Shown here in pieces: positions 26,074 to 33,855 of a DNA stretch of 64,000 nt. The notes beneath the pieces were generated by a model that was given only the letters and a program-made list of their open reading frames with translations, had not been told where the DNA came from and did no database searches. Location: assembly GCA_963709085.1 (NCBI GenBank), contig CAVPVB010000024.1, forward strand, positions 1,276,349 through 1,340,348, read 5' to 3'. Each line of letters opens with the position of its first letter. The stretch's first letter is position 1. Source of the DNA: Rhodovastum sp963709085. Its GTDB lineage: Bacteria > Pseudomonadota > Alphaproteobacteria > Acetobacterales > Acetobacteraceae. Made by a program: the position numbers and the translations under genes.

Positions 26074-27423
26074 GTGGCCCGCCGTCCGGGTCAGCCGACG
26101 CGGGAGCGCCGGTTGCAGGCGATCAGCGCCTGGCTTGGCAAGCCTGCTGCGCTGGCGGCGGAGCAAGCCGCCGGCGAGACGGTGCAGCGCGTCCGCACCT
26201 TCTCGCAGGCAACGCCGGACGACCTGCTGGCTGCGCTGGACCTGCTGGCGGGCGTTGCCGGTGCCGGCATCGTCGTGCACGGGCCGCGCGGCTGCGCCGC
26301 GGCGCTGGCGGCGTCCGCCAGCCCCTGGGCGGTGACAGGGCTCGATCAGCGCGACACGATCATGGGCTCGGAGGGCGCGGTGTCGCGCGCCGTGCTGTCG
26401 CTGCATCGCCGCCATCGTCCCTGGGCGATCTTCGTGGTGGCGACGCCGGTGGTGGCGATCAACAGCGACGACGCGCGCACCGCCGCCGACGAACTGACCG
26501 GCGAACTCGGCATTCCGGTGCTGGCGGTCCGCACCGACGGGTTCCGCTCGCGCGTCGCCGCAACCGGCTACGACACGGCCTGCCAGGCGCTGCTGTCGCT
26601 GGTGCCGGTGACGCAGGACCGCGAGGACGGGATCAACCTGCTGGCCGGCGATTTTTCGACCGCGGCGGAAGCGAAGGCGCTGCTGGACGGTTTGGGCGTG
26701 GCGGTGAACGTGCTGCCCGCCGGCGCCGATGCGGCGGCGTTCGCGCGGGCCGCGCGGGCGCGTCTGAGCATCTGCCTCGACCCCGACGTGACCGGCGCGC
26801 TCGGGGCCGGGCTGGAGGCAACCCACGGCGTGGCGCTGCTGCGTGGCGGCGTGCCGATCGGGCTGGCGGCGACGCGGCGCTGGCTGGCGGTGGTGGCCGC
26901 GGCGACCGGTCACCCCGAGCCCGGCGATATCGGCGCGCCTGATCTTGCCCAGACGCTGGCCGGCCGGCGCGTGCATCTGGCGCTGCCGCCCGAGGCTGGA
27001 TTTGCCGCCGCGGTGCTGGTCACCGAGCTGGGCGGCACGGTGTCCGGATTGACGTTGGACCATATCGACCGGACCCATGCCGAAGCGCTGGCGGCGTTCA
27101 CCCGCACCGCTCCCGACGCGGTGCTGCACGTCGCCGCCGGCCAACCCTTCGAAACCGCCAACCTGCTGGCGTCCGAGCGCCCGGACCTGTTCGTCGGCAC
27201 GCCCGAGGTGGCGGCCCTGGCGGCCGCTGCCGGGGTGCCGTCGGTTGGGGTCACGCCGGGCGCGCTCACCGGACGGCGCGGCGCCGAGCATCTGGCGCGG
27301 CGCGCGGCCAAGGCGCTGGCCAACCCGGGTTTCGTGCGCCGGCTGGCCGCCGCACCGCCGCCCTACACGGCCGGCTGGCTGCGCCGCAGCGCCGATTGGC
27401 ACATCAAGCAGGAAGTCCGGTAG
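26074..27423 (+). CDS. NifD-like subunit of a nitrogenase-like reductase
   Basis: A 449-residue protein of the oxidoreductase-nitrogenase component 1 family, starting at GTG 26074 one base after the H gene. 'IVVHGPRGCAAAL' carries Cys74, equivalent to NifD Cys88. The first P-cluster cysteine of NifD is absent, and the third is replaced ('ATPVVAINSDD' where NifD has a Cys-Pro motif). 'ARLSICLDPDVTG' aligns with the NifD segment holding the FeMo-cofactor Cys275, so Cys234 could still bind a cofactor. The His442 region ('VTPGALTG') has no histidine. The D chain thus keeps few ligands, unlike true nitrogenase. Alignments are by eye. Confidence 0.82.
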   Translation: MARRPGQPTRERRLQAISAWLGKPAALAAEQAAGETVQRVRTFSQATPDDLLAALDLLAGVAGAGIVVHGPRGCAAALAASASPWAVTGLDQRDTIMGSEGAVSRAVLSLHRRHRPWAIFVVATPVVAINSDDARTAADELTGELGIPVLAVRTDGFRSRVAATGYDTACQALLSLVPVTQDREDGINLLAGDFSTAAEAKALLDGLGVAVNVLPAGADAAAFARAARARLSICLDPDVTGALGAGLEATHGVALLRGGVPIGLAATRRWLAVVAAATGHPEPGDIGAPDLAQTLAGRRVHLALPPEAGFAAAVLVTELGGTVSGLTLDHIDRTHAEALAAFTRTAPDAVLHVAAGQPFETANLLASERPDLFVGTPEVAALAAAAGVPSVGVTPGALTGRRGAEHLARRAAKALANPGFVRRLAAAPPPYTAGWLRRSADWHIKQEVR

Positions 27424-28738
27424 ATGGCCCGTCCGCTGGAGCGTCCGGGTGTCGGCTGCGCGCTGCACGGCGCGCTGCACAGTGCTGCCGCGGTGCCGGG
27501 CGTGGTGCCGATTCTGCACGCCACCGCCGGCTGCGGCATCCAGGCGCACCGCAACGGCGCCGCCGCCGGCTGGGCGGGTCCCGACCCGCTCGGGGGTATG
27601 GCCGCGCCCGGGCCAAATGTGTTCGAGAAGCAGGTCGTGTTCGGCGCCACCGCCCGGTTGCGCGAGCAGATCAAGAACACCGTCAAGGTAATCGACGGGC
27701 AGCTTTATGTGGTGCTGAGCAGCTGCGCCACCGAGATGATCGGCGACGACGTGCCGGCCATGGCGAAAGAGGCGCGCGACCAGGGAATGAAGGTGCTGTC
27801 GCTCGCCAGCGCCGGGTTCCGCGGGTCGGCGCATGATGGTTATGTCGCATTCCTAAAGGGCGTGCTTGCCCATCATGACCTGTTGGGTCCGGCCGGCGGG
27901 CGCGAGCCCCTTCTGGTCAATCTGCTCGGCATCGTGCCGCGGCAGGACGCGTTCTGGGAGGGTGAGCTGGCGGAATGGTCGCGCCTGCTCGCCGGCATCG
28001 GGCTGCGCGCCAATCCGCTGTTCGGACCGGACGGCGGCGTGGACGGGCTGCGCGACCTTACCCGTGCCGGGATAAGTCTGGTGTTCTCGCCCTGGGGCGC
28101 CGAGGTGGCCGGCCTGCTGGAGCGCGATTCCGGCGTACCCTGGCTGGAGGCTGGCGGGCTGCCGGTGGGTGCGGCAGCCACGGCCGAAGTACTGCGCGCA
28201 CTGGCCGGGCGGATGAGCCTGCACGCGCCCCACGTGGAACAATTCATCGCGGCGGAAACCCGCCGCGAGGACCATCACCTCCATCGCCTGGCGGAGCTGT
28301 ACCTACCGCCACGACCTGCAGCGCGATTTCGCGCTGGTGGCGGGCAGCCTGCAGGCCGCCGGGCTGGTCCGGTTTCTGGTCGAAACACTCGGCTGGACTC
28401 CGCGCACCGTCGTCATTGCCGACACCCCACCCGAGGCGGCCCGCCCGGCGCTGCGACGCCGGCTGTCGGCGACAACCGGGGGTTTCGGCGCGCGCGTGCT
28501 GTTCAGCGAGGATGCGGGCGAAATTGAAGCGGCGATCCTTGAACAGGGCGCTGAGATCGTGCTCGGCCGCGCTGTCGAGCGCGCCGCCGCCATCGCGCTG
28601 GCCGTGTCGCTGGTGCAGGTCGCCTTCCCGGTGACCGACCGGCTGGTACTGGACAAGGGGTTTTCCGGCGTGCGGGGGGCGGTCACCCTGGTGGAGGAAA
28701 TCGCCCGGGCCGTGCTCGCCTGGGAAGGCCTGCCATGA
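27424..28738 (+). pseudogene. NifK-like subunit, single frameshift
   Basis: This component 1 partner starts at ATG 27424, directly after the D stop. It keeps all three P-cluster-type cysteines: Cys12 ('GVGCALHGAL'), Cys37 ('LHATAGCGIQ') and Cys101 ('LSSCATEMIGDDVP'), spaced as in NifK. The frame breaks near 28300 after 'LHRLAELY'; another frame continues naturally as 'RHDLQRDFALVAGSLQAAGL' to the stop at 28738, giving about 437 residues if corrected. One extra base explains it, so consensus error is as likely as real inactivation. H, D and K form one compact unit; the intact product would pair with the D chain. Confidence 0.8.
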
Positions 28739-28828
28739 CCTGTTTGTCGTCTCGTCGCCGTATATTTTATTTACATACGGCAGCGTGTAGTTAAATATTC
28801 CCCGCCGGCTTTATTCAACGAGGCTGCG

Positions 28829-29145
28829 ATGCTGACGCGACGTTCCCTGCTTGCCGCCCTGCCCGCTTCGGTTGCCTGCGCCGGTGCCGCGCGGGCGGCC
28901 ACGCCGAAACAACTGCGCATCGGCTACCAGAAAGGCGAGCCCGTGCTGGTGGCCGCCAAGCAAAACCACAGTTTCGAGACGAAGCTGCAACCGCTCGGCA
29001 TCGATGTGCTGTGGCTGGAGTTCGAGTTCGGCCCCCCGCTGCTGGAAGCCATGCGGGTCGGCGCGATCGACATCGGTGGCTGCGGCGACGCCCCGCCGAT
29101 ATTCGCCCAGGCGGCGCAGGCAGACCTGGTGCCGCGCGTTTTTCA
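28829..29145 (+). pseudogene. Sulfonate-binding protein, 5' part, cut by IS630
   Basis: The first 105 or so residues of a periplasmic binding protein of the SsuA type: a signal peptide 'SLLAALPASVACAGAARAA', 'RIGYQKGEPVLVAAKQN', then 'FGPPLLEAMRVGAIDIGGCG' and 'DAPPIFAQAA'. The motif 'GDAPPIFAQAA' is common in aliphatic-sulfonate binding proteins. The gene stops at the left end of an IS630 element, and no remainder is found on the other side. It lies 90 bp after the NifK-like gene with its own AT-rich leader. It was probably the start of a second sulfur-compound transporter linked to the nitrogenase-like operon. Confidence 0.82.
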
Positions 29146-30301
29146 TAGTGCGGGGTAGAGCCGCTTCAGTTTGACGCGTGCGTCGGTGGTGGTGGTGAAT
29201 TGCCAATCAGCTTTGGTGTTGTGACGGTTGCGGCGGGCTTGCCAGGCGGCGACCTCCTCGATCAGGGTCTGCTTGTCAGGGATGCGCCGATCGAGACACT
29301 GAGACGACAGCACGCCGAGTTCGGATTCGGCCATGTCCAGCCAGCTGCCGTGTTTGGGGGTGTCGTGCCATTCGAAGCGCTCGCCGAGGCGACGCGCCTC
29401 GGCGGCGGGGAAGGCTTCGTAGAGTGAAGCTGGCCTGTGGGTGCTGAGATTGTCCTACACGAGGATGATCTTCTCGGCCTCGGGAAAATGCGTGTCGGAC
29501 AATTCCTTGAGGACCTGCGCATAATCCACGGCGGCGTGACGACCGGTCACCTTGACGTGCCGCCAGCCTTCCAGTGGTGCGAACATCATGAACAGGTTGG
29601 CGGTGCCGTTGCGTTCATACTCGTAGTCGTAGCGGGCAACCTGCCCTGGCTTCGCCGCGATCGGCACACGCGTTTCGGAAATCAACTGCTTCGAACGTCT
29701 CGTCCGGACAGACCACGGGACGGGCTGGGTCGTGGGGGCCTCTGATAGGCTTCCAGCACATCCTCCATGCTGGCTACAAAGGCGGCGTTGGCGTCCGGCG
29801 GGATGACCCATTGCTGTTGCAGGTGGGGCTTGAGCGTATTTTTTTTAGCGTCCGCCCGATCGTGTTGTCGCTGGCCCGGTCAACGATGCTCAGCTTGACG
29901 ACAGTCTCTTCCAGAAGCCGCAACGTCCACTTCGCGCGCCCTGCGGGGGGCGTGGAACAGGCCAAGGCAATCAGCTTCGCCTCGGCTTGGCCATCGAAGT
30001 TGCGCTGTCTGGCCGAGTTTGGCGAATGCTTGCAGGTCAGGACGGCGTCGACGCCCTCTTCCACCAGGCGCTGGCGTGCCCGAGCGACTGTGTCGACGCT
30101 GGTCTCCAGCGCCGCCGCGATCTGGCTGTCACTCCACGCTTCGCCAGCGTCCGACGCGTCGGCCTTCAGCAAGATGCGGGCCTTCAACAGCTTCCGCGCC
30201 GGGTGTTTGCCCTTGCTGATCAGGGCGTTCAGCTGGTCCCGTTCCTCCTCGCTGAGCTTCACCACGTACTTCTTTGCCGCGATCTCCTTGGCAGCCACCA
30301 A
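29143..30301 (-). pseudogene. IS630-family transposase, multiple lesions
   Basis: The start is ATG 30301 ('MVAAKEIAAKKYVVKLSEEE'). Recognisable segments in order are the helix-turn-helix, 'GRAKWTLRLLEETVVKLSIV', 'YDYEYERNGTANLFMMFAPL', 'DNLSTHRPASLYEAFPAAEA' and 'WLDMAESELGVLSSQCLDRR'. They fall in more than one frame with a nonsense codon, so no active enzyme can be made. Confidence 0.82.
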
Positions 30302-30372
30302 TCGTCTCCGTCTGTTCGATACGGAACGATCAATTCAGACTTTCACCGCAAAGTCAAGGACGCCAGGCACTA
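29146..30372. mobile_element. Decayed IS630-family element
   Basis: The element runs between two TA dinucleotides (29146 and 30371). Its ends share TAGTGC followed by an imperfect match, as in IS630. Its transposase (minus strand, 30301 to 29143) is broken. The helix-turn-helix part, 'SDSQIAAALETSVDTVARAR', is intact. The DDE part lies in other frames, with shifts near 29800 and 29710. An in-frame TAG replaces the expected codon between 'KIILV' and 'DNLSTHRPASLYEAFP'. The C-terminus 'LKRLYPAL' reaches the left end. Left and right flanks belong to unrelated genes, so DNA was lost after insertion. Confidence 0.82.
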
Positions 30373-30590
30373 GGTACCACCACCAGCTCCACTGGCGGCT
30401 CGATGTCGTGATGAACGAGGATCAGGATAGAACCAGGTTGGGCCACGGGCCACACAACCTCGCAATCCTCCGACACATGGCGTTGAACGTCGTGCAAAAG
30501 GACGGCTCCAAGGCTTCCTTCCGCGGCAAATTCCAATGAGCCGGATGGAACAACGCCTACCTCTCGCGCCTCCTCGGACTATTTTGAAAT
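30373..30590 (+). pseudogene. ISAs1-family transposase, C-terminal remnant
   Basis: The frame reads 'LHWRLDVVMNEDQDRTRLG' and 'NLAILRHMALNVVQKDGSKA', the characteristic end of ISAs1-type transposases. It begins abruptly at the right end of the IS630 element. TGA interrupts the last part (30537-30539), after which 'AGWNNAYLSRLL' continues in the same frame. This is a fossil fragment only. Confidence 0.75.
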
Positions 30591-30650
30591 GCGATTGCCC
30601 TGGGGGTAAAAGCACGCAAGGGTCACGGGACCGCAGGGAGCATCACGAGC

Positions 30651-31316
30651 ATGGCCGCAGCGCCTTGGATATTTCCGGCACTGGCCGGTCGGCGATGGGC
30701 CAGGGCGCAGCTGGATGCGCTGGCGCGGCACGATTTCCCGGCAATTGATGTCCCTAACCCGCTGAACGATCCTTTGTTCTGCGACCGCTGGATGAACGAG
30801 GTGGCGCAGCGGCTGGGGGCGGATCATTGCTGGGGCGGCTGGCTCGAGGACCGCGCCCATCTGTGGCGGGGCCACTACCTGCCGGAGGGCTGCACCATCC
30901 ACCTGGGTATCGACCTGAACGTGCCGGCGGGAACCATGGTGCTGGCGCCGGTCTCGGGCGAGGTGATGCACGCCGTGCCCTGCCGCGCCCTGGGCGGCGG
31001 CTGGGGCGGCTGGTTCGTGCTGCGCGCCGATGCGCCGGAGGGCGGGGCAGACTACGTGCTGCTGGGGCACCTGGCGCACGCCCGGTTGCCGCATCCGGGC
31101 ACCCGGATGACGCGCGGGACGCCGGTGGGGGTGATCGGCTCGCCGCAGGAGAACGGCGGGTGGTACCCGCATTTGCACCTGCAGGCACTCTCGAACGAGG
31201 CATGGGAAGCGGTGCAACATGCGCCGGACGCGCTGCTGGACGGCTACGGCTACAAGGAAGCGGCCCTGAGCCGGCTGTTTCCCGATCCGGCGCCGCTGGC
31301 CGGCCTGCACCCCTGA
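30651..31316 (+). CDS. M23-family metallopeptidase-like protein
   Basis: A 221-residue protein with a LytM/M23 domain in its second half. The zinc ligands are visible as 'IHLGIDLNVPAGT' (HxxxD) and 'YPHLHLQAL' (HxH), with 'PVSGEVMHAV' and 'VLLGHLAHARLP' between. M23 enzymes cut peptide cross-bridges in peptidoglycan, but single-domain forms without a signal peptide also occur next to metabolic genes, and no signal peptide is seen here. The start at ATG 30651 has GGGAGC upstream. It is isolated between IS remnants and a GNAT gene, so context gives no further hint. Confidence 0.8.
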   Translation: MAAAPWIFPALAGRRWARAQLDALARHDFPAIDVPNPLNDPLFCDRWMNEVAQRLGADHCWGGWLEDRAHLWRGHYLPEGCTIHLGIDLNVPAGTMVLAPVSGEVMHAVPCRALGGGWGGWFVLRADAPEGGADYVLLGHLAHARLPHPGTRMTRGTPVGVIGSPQENGGWYPHLHLQALSNEAWEAVQHAPDALLDGYGYKEAALSRLFPDPAPLAGLHP

Positions 31317-31395
31317 TCGGCGCGGCGCCGCCGAACGGAAGGGCAGGCCGGGCCGGCAGCATGGCGGAGCGCGTGGCCCCGCCATGCCATGGTCG

Positions 31396-31983
31396 TCAGG
31401 AAGCGGCTTGCGTGACCGCGGTGATGGCGGCGGGCATCGCCGGAACGGCGTCGAACTGTATCGCCGGAACGGCGTTGAACTGTATCGCCGGAACGGCGTT
31501 GAGCGGCATCACCTGATCCGCAAAGTGCTTCAGGACCGGGATTTCGGTGGGGTTGCGGGTGCAGCCCTCCCACCGCTCCGGCACGAAGCCGTGGCGGGTG
31601 TAGAAGCGGTAGGCGTCCGGCACGGAATTCAGACAGATCGTGTCGGCGCCGCAGTCACGGGCATAACTTTCCGCCAGGGCAAGCAGGGTGGTGCCGAAGC
31701 CTTGCCCCTGCCAGGGGTCGTCAATGGCGACGAGGCGAAAGATGGCGCGGCCGTCGTGCTTGAGGTCGATCCGGATGGTGCCGATGACGCGACCACCGTC
31801 GAGCAGAACAAGCGGATGGTTCGCCGGGTCATGTTCGTCGGGGTGGTCCGGATCGTATTCGAAGTAGTACGGCGTACCCTTGCCGTTGTATTTCTCGAAC
31901 AGGCACCGCCGACGGATTTCGTGATAGCGGGCCCATTCACGCGAGCTCCGCGGGGCGCGGAGCTGAAGACTTCGAGGGCGCAC
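31396..31983 (-). CDS. GNAT-family N-acetyltransferase with repeat-bearing tail
   Basis: An acetyl-CoA-dependent acetyltransferase of about 195 residues. The core is typical: 'HPLVLLDGGRVIGTIRIDLK', motif A 'IDDPWQGQGFGTTLLALAES' and 'LNSVPDAYRFYTRHGFVPER'. I prefer GTG 31983, which has AGAAGGG seven bases upstream and starts just before the domain; the open frame runs much further back into the divergent marR region. The tail holds a repeated octapeptide, '(N/D)AVPAIQF', from a 24-bp tandem duplication (31435-31506). The substrate is unknown. It is divergent from the marR-emrAB operon. Confidence 0.78.
   Translation of the reverse strand: MRPRSLQLRAPRSSREWARYHEIRRRCLFEKYNGKGTPYYFEYDPDHPDEHDPANHPLVLLDGGRVIGTIRIDLKHDGRAIFRLVAIDDPWQGQGFGTTLLALAESYARDCGADTICLNSVPDAYRFYTRHGFVPERWEGCTRNPTEIPVLKHFADQVMPLNAVPAIQFNAVPAIQFDAVPAMPAAITAVTQAAS
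31435..31506. repeat. Three 24-bp tandem repeats inside the GNAT gene
   Basis: Three consecutive units of 24 bp (31435-31458, 31459-31482, 31483-31506). The first two differ at two positions; the third diverges in its last bases. The length is a multiple of three, so the frame is kept and an eight-residue peptide is repeated. Confidence 0.9.
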
Positions 31984-32191
31984 AGGGCGGCCCTTCTGCT
32001 GTTGCGTAAGCGGCGCTTCCGGCACCGCTCTTGTCGTGACGATGAATTTAGGGCGGCTGTCGTGGCTGAACCATGACAACTCAGCGTCATTTTCGGCCCA
32101 GAAGCGTGCGATTGCCGCATGGCTGACGGTTGTAATCGGAACCTGCACCGCTCCCCATGCATCTCCGGCATGGCAGCCGGCATCACAGTTT

Positions 32192-32227
32192 GTATCCGAA
32201 TAACTTGGATGCAAGCTATTTGGGTAC
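32192..32227. promoter_or_regulatory. Probable MarR operator
   Basis: Imperfect inverted repeat with 15-bp arms (32192-32206 and 32213-32227, 12 of 15 pairs matching) around a 6-bp spacer. The core ATAACTTG...GCAAGCTAT resembles sites of the MarR/SlyA family. It lies 24 bp before the marR-like start, in the gap shared with the divergent GNAT gene, as expected for autoregulation. Confidence 0.65.
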
Positions 32228-32251
32228 GAACAAGCTGCACCGGTCCATGCC

Positions 32252-32716
32252 ATGGAAGAATCTCCCCCGCCAAACATCCGCCAGGCGTTCGGCAGCCGGC
32301 TCGGCCACACCTCCCGCCGCTGGCGGCAGGCGGTGGACCAGCGGCTGCAACCGTTCAACCTCACCGAGGCAACCTGGCTGCCCCTGCTGTATGTCGCGCG
32401 GGGCAGGCAGCCGATGCGGCAGAAGAACCTGGCGGATGCGCTCGGCATCGACGGTTCCACCCTGGTTCGGCTGATCGATGCCCTCGACGGTGCCGGGCTG
32501 ATCGAACGCCGCACCGGCGACGACCGGCGGGCCAGAACCCTCCACCTCACCCCGCGCGGCCATGAGCTGGTCGAGCAGGTGGAAGCCGCCGTTGCCGACA
32601 TCCGCCAGCAGATCCTGGCCGACATCAGCGACGCGGAACTGGCGCTCACCCTGGGCGTGCTGGAACGCATCTGCGCCGCGCTGGCCCGGCTGCGTGTCCC
32701 GGAACCGGTGCCATGA
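32252..32716 (+). CDS. MarR-family repressor of the efflux operon
   Basis: A 154-residue winged-helix regulator. Seen are 'MRQKNLADALGIDGSTLVRL' (recognition helix region) and the wing 'LIERRTGDDRRARTLHLTPR', both standard for MarR. It is the first gene of the marR-emrA-emrB set; its TGA overlaps the ATG of emrA. Proteins of this family sense small phenolic or toxic compounds and release DNA, switching on the linked pump. The inverted repeat at 32192-32227 is its probable site. Confidence 0.9.
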   Translation: MEESPPPNIRQAFGSRLGHTSRRWRQAVDQRLQPFNLTEATWLPLLYVARGRQPMRQKNLADALGIDGSTLVRLIDALDGAGLIERRTGDDRRARTLHLTPRGHELVEQVEAAVADIRQQILADISDAELALTLGVLERICAALARLRVPEPVP

Positions 32717-33855
32717 GCCGCGGCCACACGCTGCATTTCCTGCGCGGTCCTGCCGCAGCGCCGGCCGGCCTGCTGGGGCGGCTATGGCATCCCGCCGGCC
32801 TCGGCGTGTTGCTGCTGCTGCTGGCATTCGGCCTTGCCGGCGGATACTGGCTGCGCCAGCGGCTGGCGCATGTCGAGGAAAACGACGCGCGGGTGGTCGG
32901 CGAGGTCACCACCATCGCCAGCCGGCTGGACGGCTGGCTGACGACAAGGCCGGTGATGGAGGGCGACCGCGTCCGCAAGGGACAGGTGCTGGGCGAGCTG
33001 GACACGCGCGACGCCCGGCTTCGGCTGGCCGCGCTGGAAGGCAATCTGGCCGCGCTGGCGGCGCAGATGCGCGAGACCTCCATCCAGCGCGACACTACCG
33101 CGCAGACCAGCGCGGCGCAGATCGCCGATGCCCGCGCCCAGCTCGGCGCCGCCGATGCCGCGGCAACGGTGGTGGCCCATCAGGCCGAGCTTGCCCGCGC
33201 CGATTTCGCCCGCGCCGATCCACTGGTCGGCCGCGGCGACATCTCGCGCCAGGGCTGGGACCATGCCCGCAGCAGCCAGCTTCAGCAGGAGGCGGCATTG
33301 CGGCAGGCGCAGGCGCAGCAGGCGGCGCATCAGGCGGCGCTGGTGCTGGCCACCGCGCAGCTCGGCCAGGTGCGGGTGCTGGAACAGCGGATTGAGGTGC
33401 TGCGCGGCCAGCATGACGCGCTCGCCGCGCAGGCGGATCAGGTGCGCCAGGAGATCGCCGACCGTACCCTGCGGGCGCCGTTCGATGGCGTCGTCGACCG
33501 CACCTTCATCCATGCCGGCGATTACGTGCAGGCCGGGCAGTGGCTGATGATGATGCACGACACCGACGATGTGTGGGTCGAAGCCGACATCAAGGAAACC
33601 GAAATCGGCCGGGTGCGCGTCGGCCAGCCGGTGGAGGTGAGCGTGGACGCCTATCCGGGCCTGGCGCTGCATGGCTGGGTGCTGCGGGTCGGCAACGCGG
33701 CGACCAACCAGTTCGCCCTGCTGCCCAGCCCCAACCCGTCCGGCAATTTCACCAAGATCACCCAGCGGGTGCCGGTGCGCATCGCGATCGACAAGCCCGC
33801 GCATCCGTTGCAGCCCGGCCTGATGGTCGAAGTGTCGATCAATGTCGCCGATTGA
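32713..33855 (+). CDS. EmrA-type membrane-fusion protein
   Basis: A 380-residue periplasmic adaptor of the HlyD/EmrA family. One N-terminal membrane helix ('LGVLLLLLAFGLAGGYWL') is followed by the lipoyl half-domain 'VVGEVTTIASRLDGWLTTRP', a long alpha-hairpin rich in Ala/Gln, and 'LRAPFDGVVDRTFIHAGDYV'. It links the inner-membrane pump EmrB to an outer-membrane channel. It overlaps both marR (ATGA) and emrB (14 nt), so all three are co-translated. No outer-membrane channel gene is in the window. Confidence 0.9.
   Translation: MSRGHTLHFLRGPAAAPAGLLGRLWHPAGLGVLLLLLAFGLAGGYWLRQRLAHVEENDARVVGEVTTIASRLDGWLTTRPVMEGDRVRKGQVLGELDTRDARLRLAALEGNLAALAAQMRETSIQRDTTAQTSAAQIADARAQLGAADAAATVVAHQAELARADFARADPLVGRGDISRQGWDHARSSQLQQEAALRQAQAQQAAHQAALVLATAQLGQVRVLEQRIEVLRGQHDALAAQADQVRQEIADRTLRAPFDGVVDRTFIHAGDYVQAGQWLMMMHDTDDVWVEADIKETEIGRVRVGQPVEVSVDAYPGLALHGWVLRVGNAATNQFALLPSPNPSGNFTKITQRVPVRIAIDKPAHPLQPGLMVEVSINVAD

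Noticed and set aside
25197..28738. Molybdenum nitrogenase or light-independent chlorophyllide reductase
   Set aside because: No nifENB, nif accessory or bch genes are present; the D-like chain lacks most P-cluster and cofactor ligands, and the context is sulfur metabolism. A phylogeny is still needed to be certain.
31435..31506. CRISPR-like repeats
   Set aside because: The units are directly adjacent with no spacers and lie in-frame inside a coding gene.
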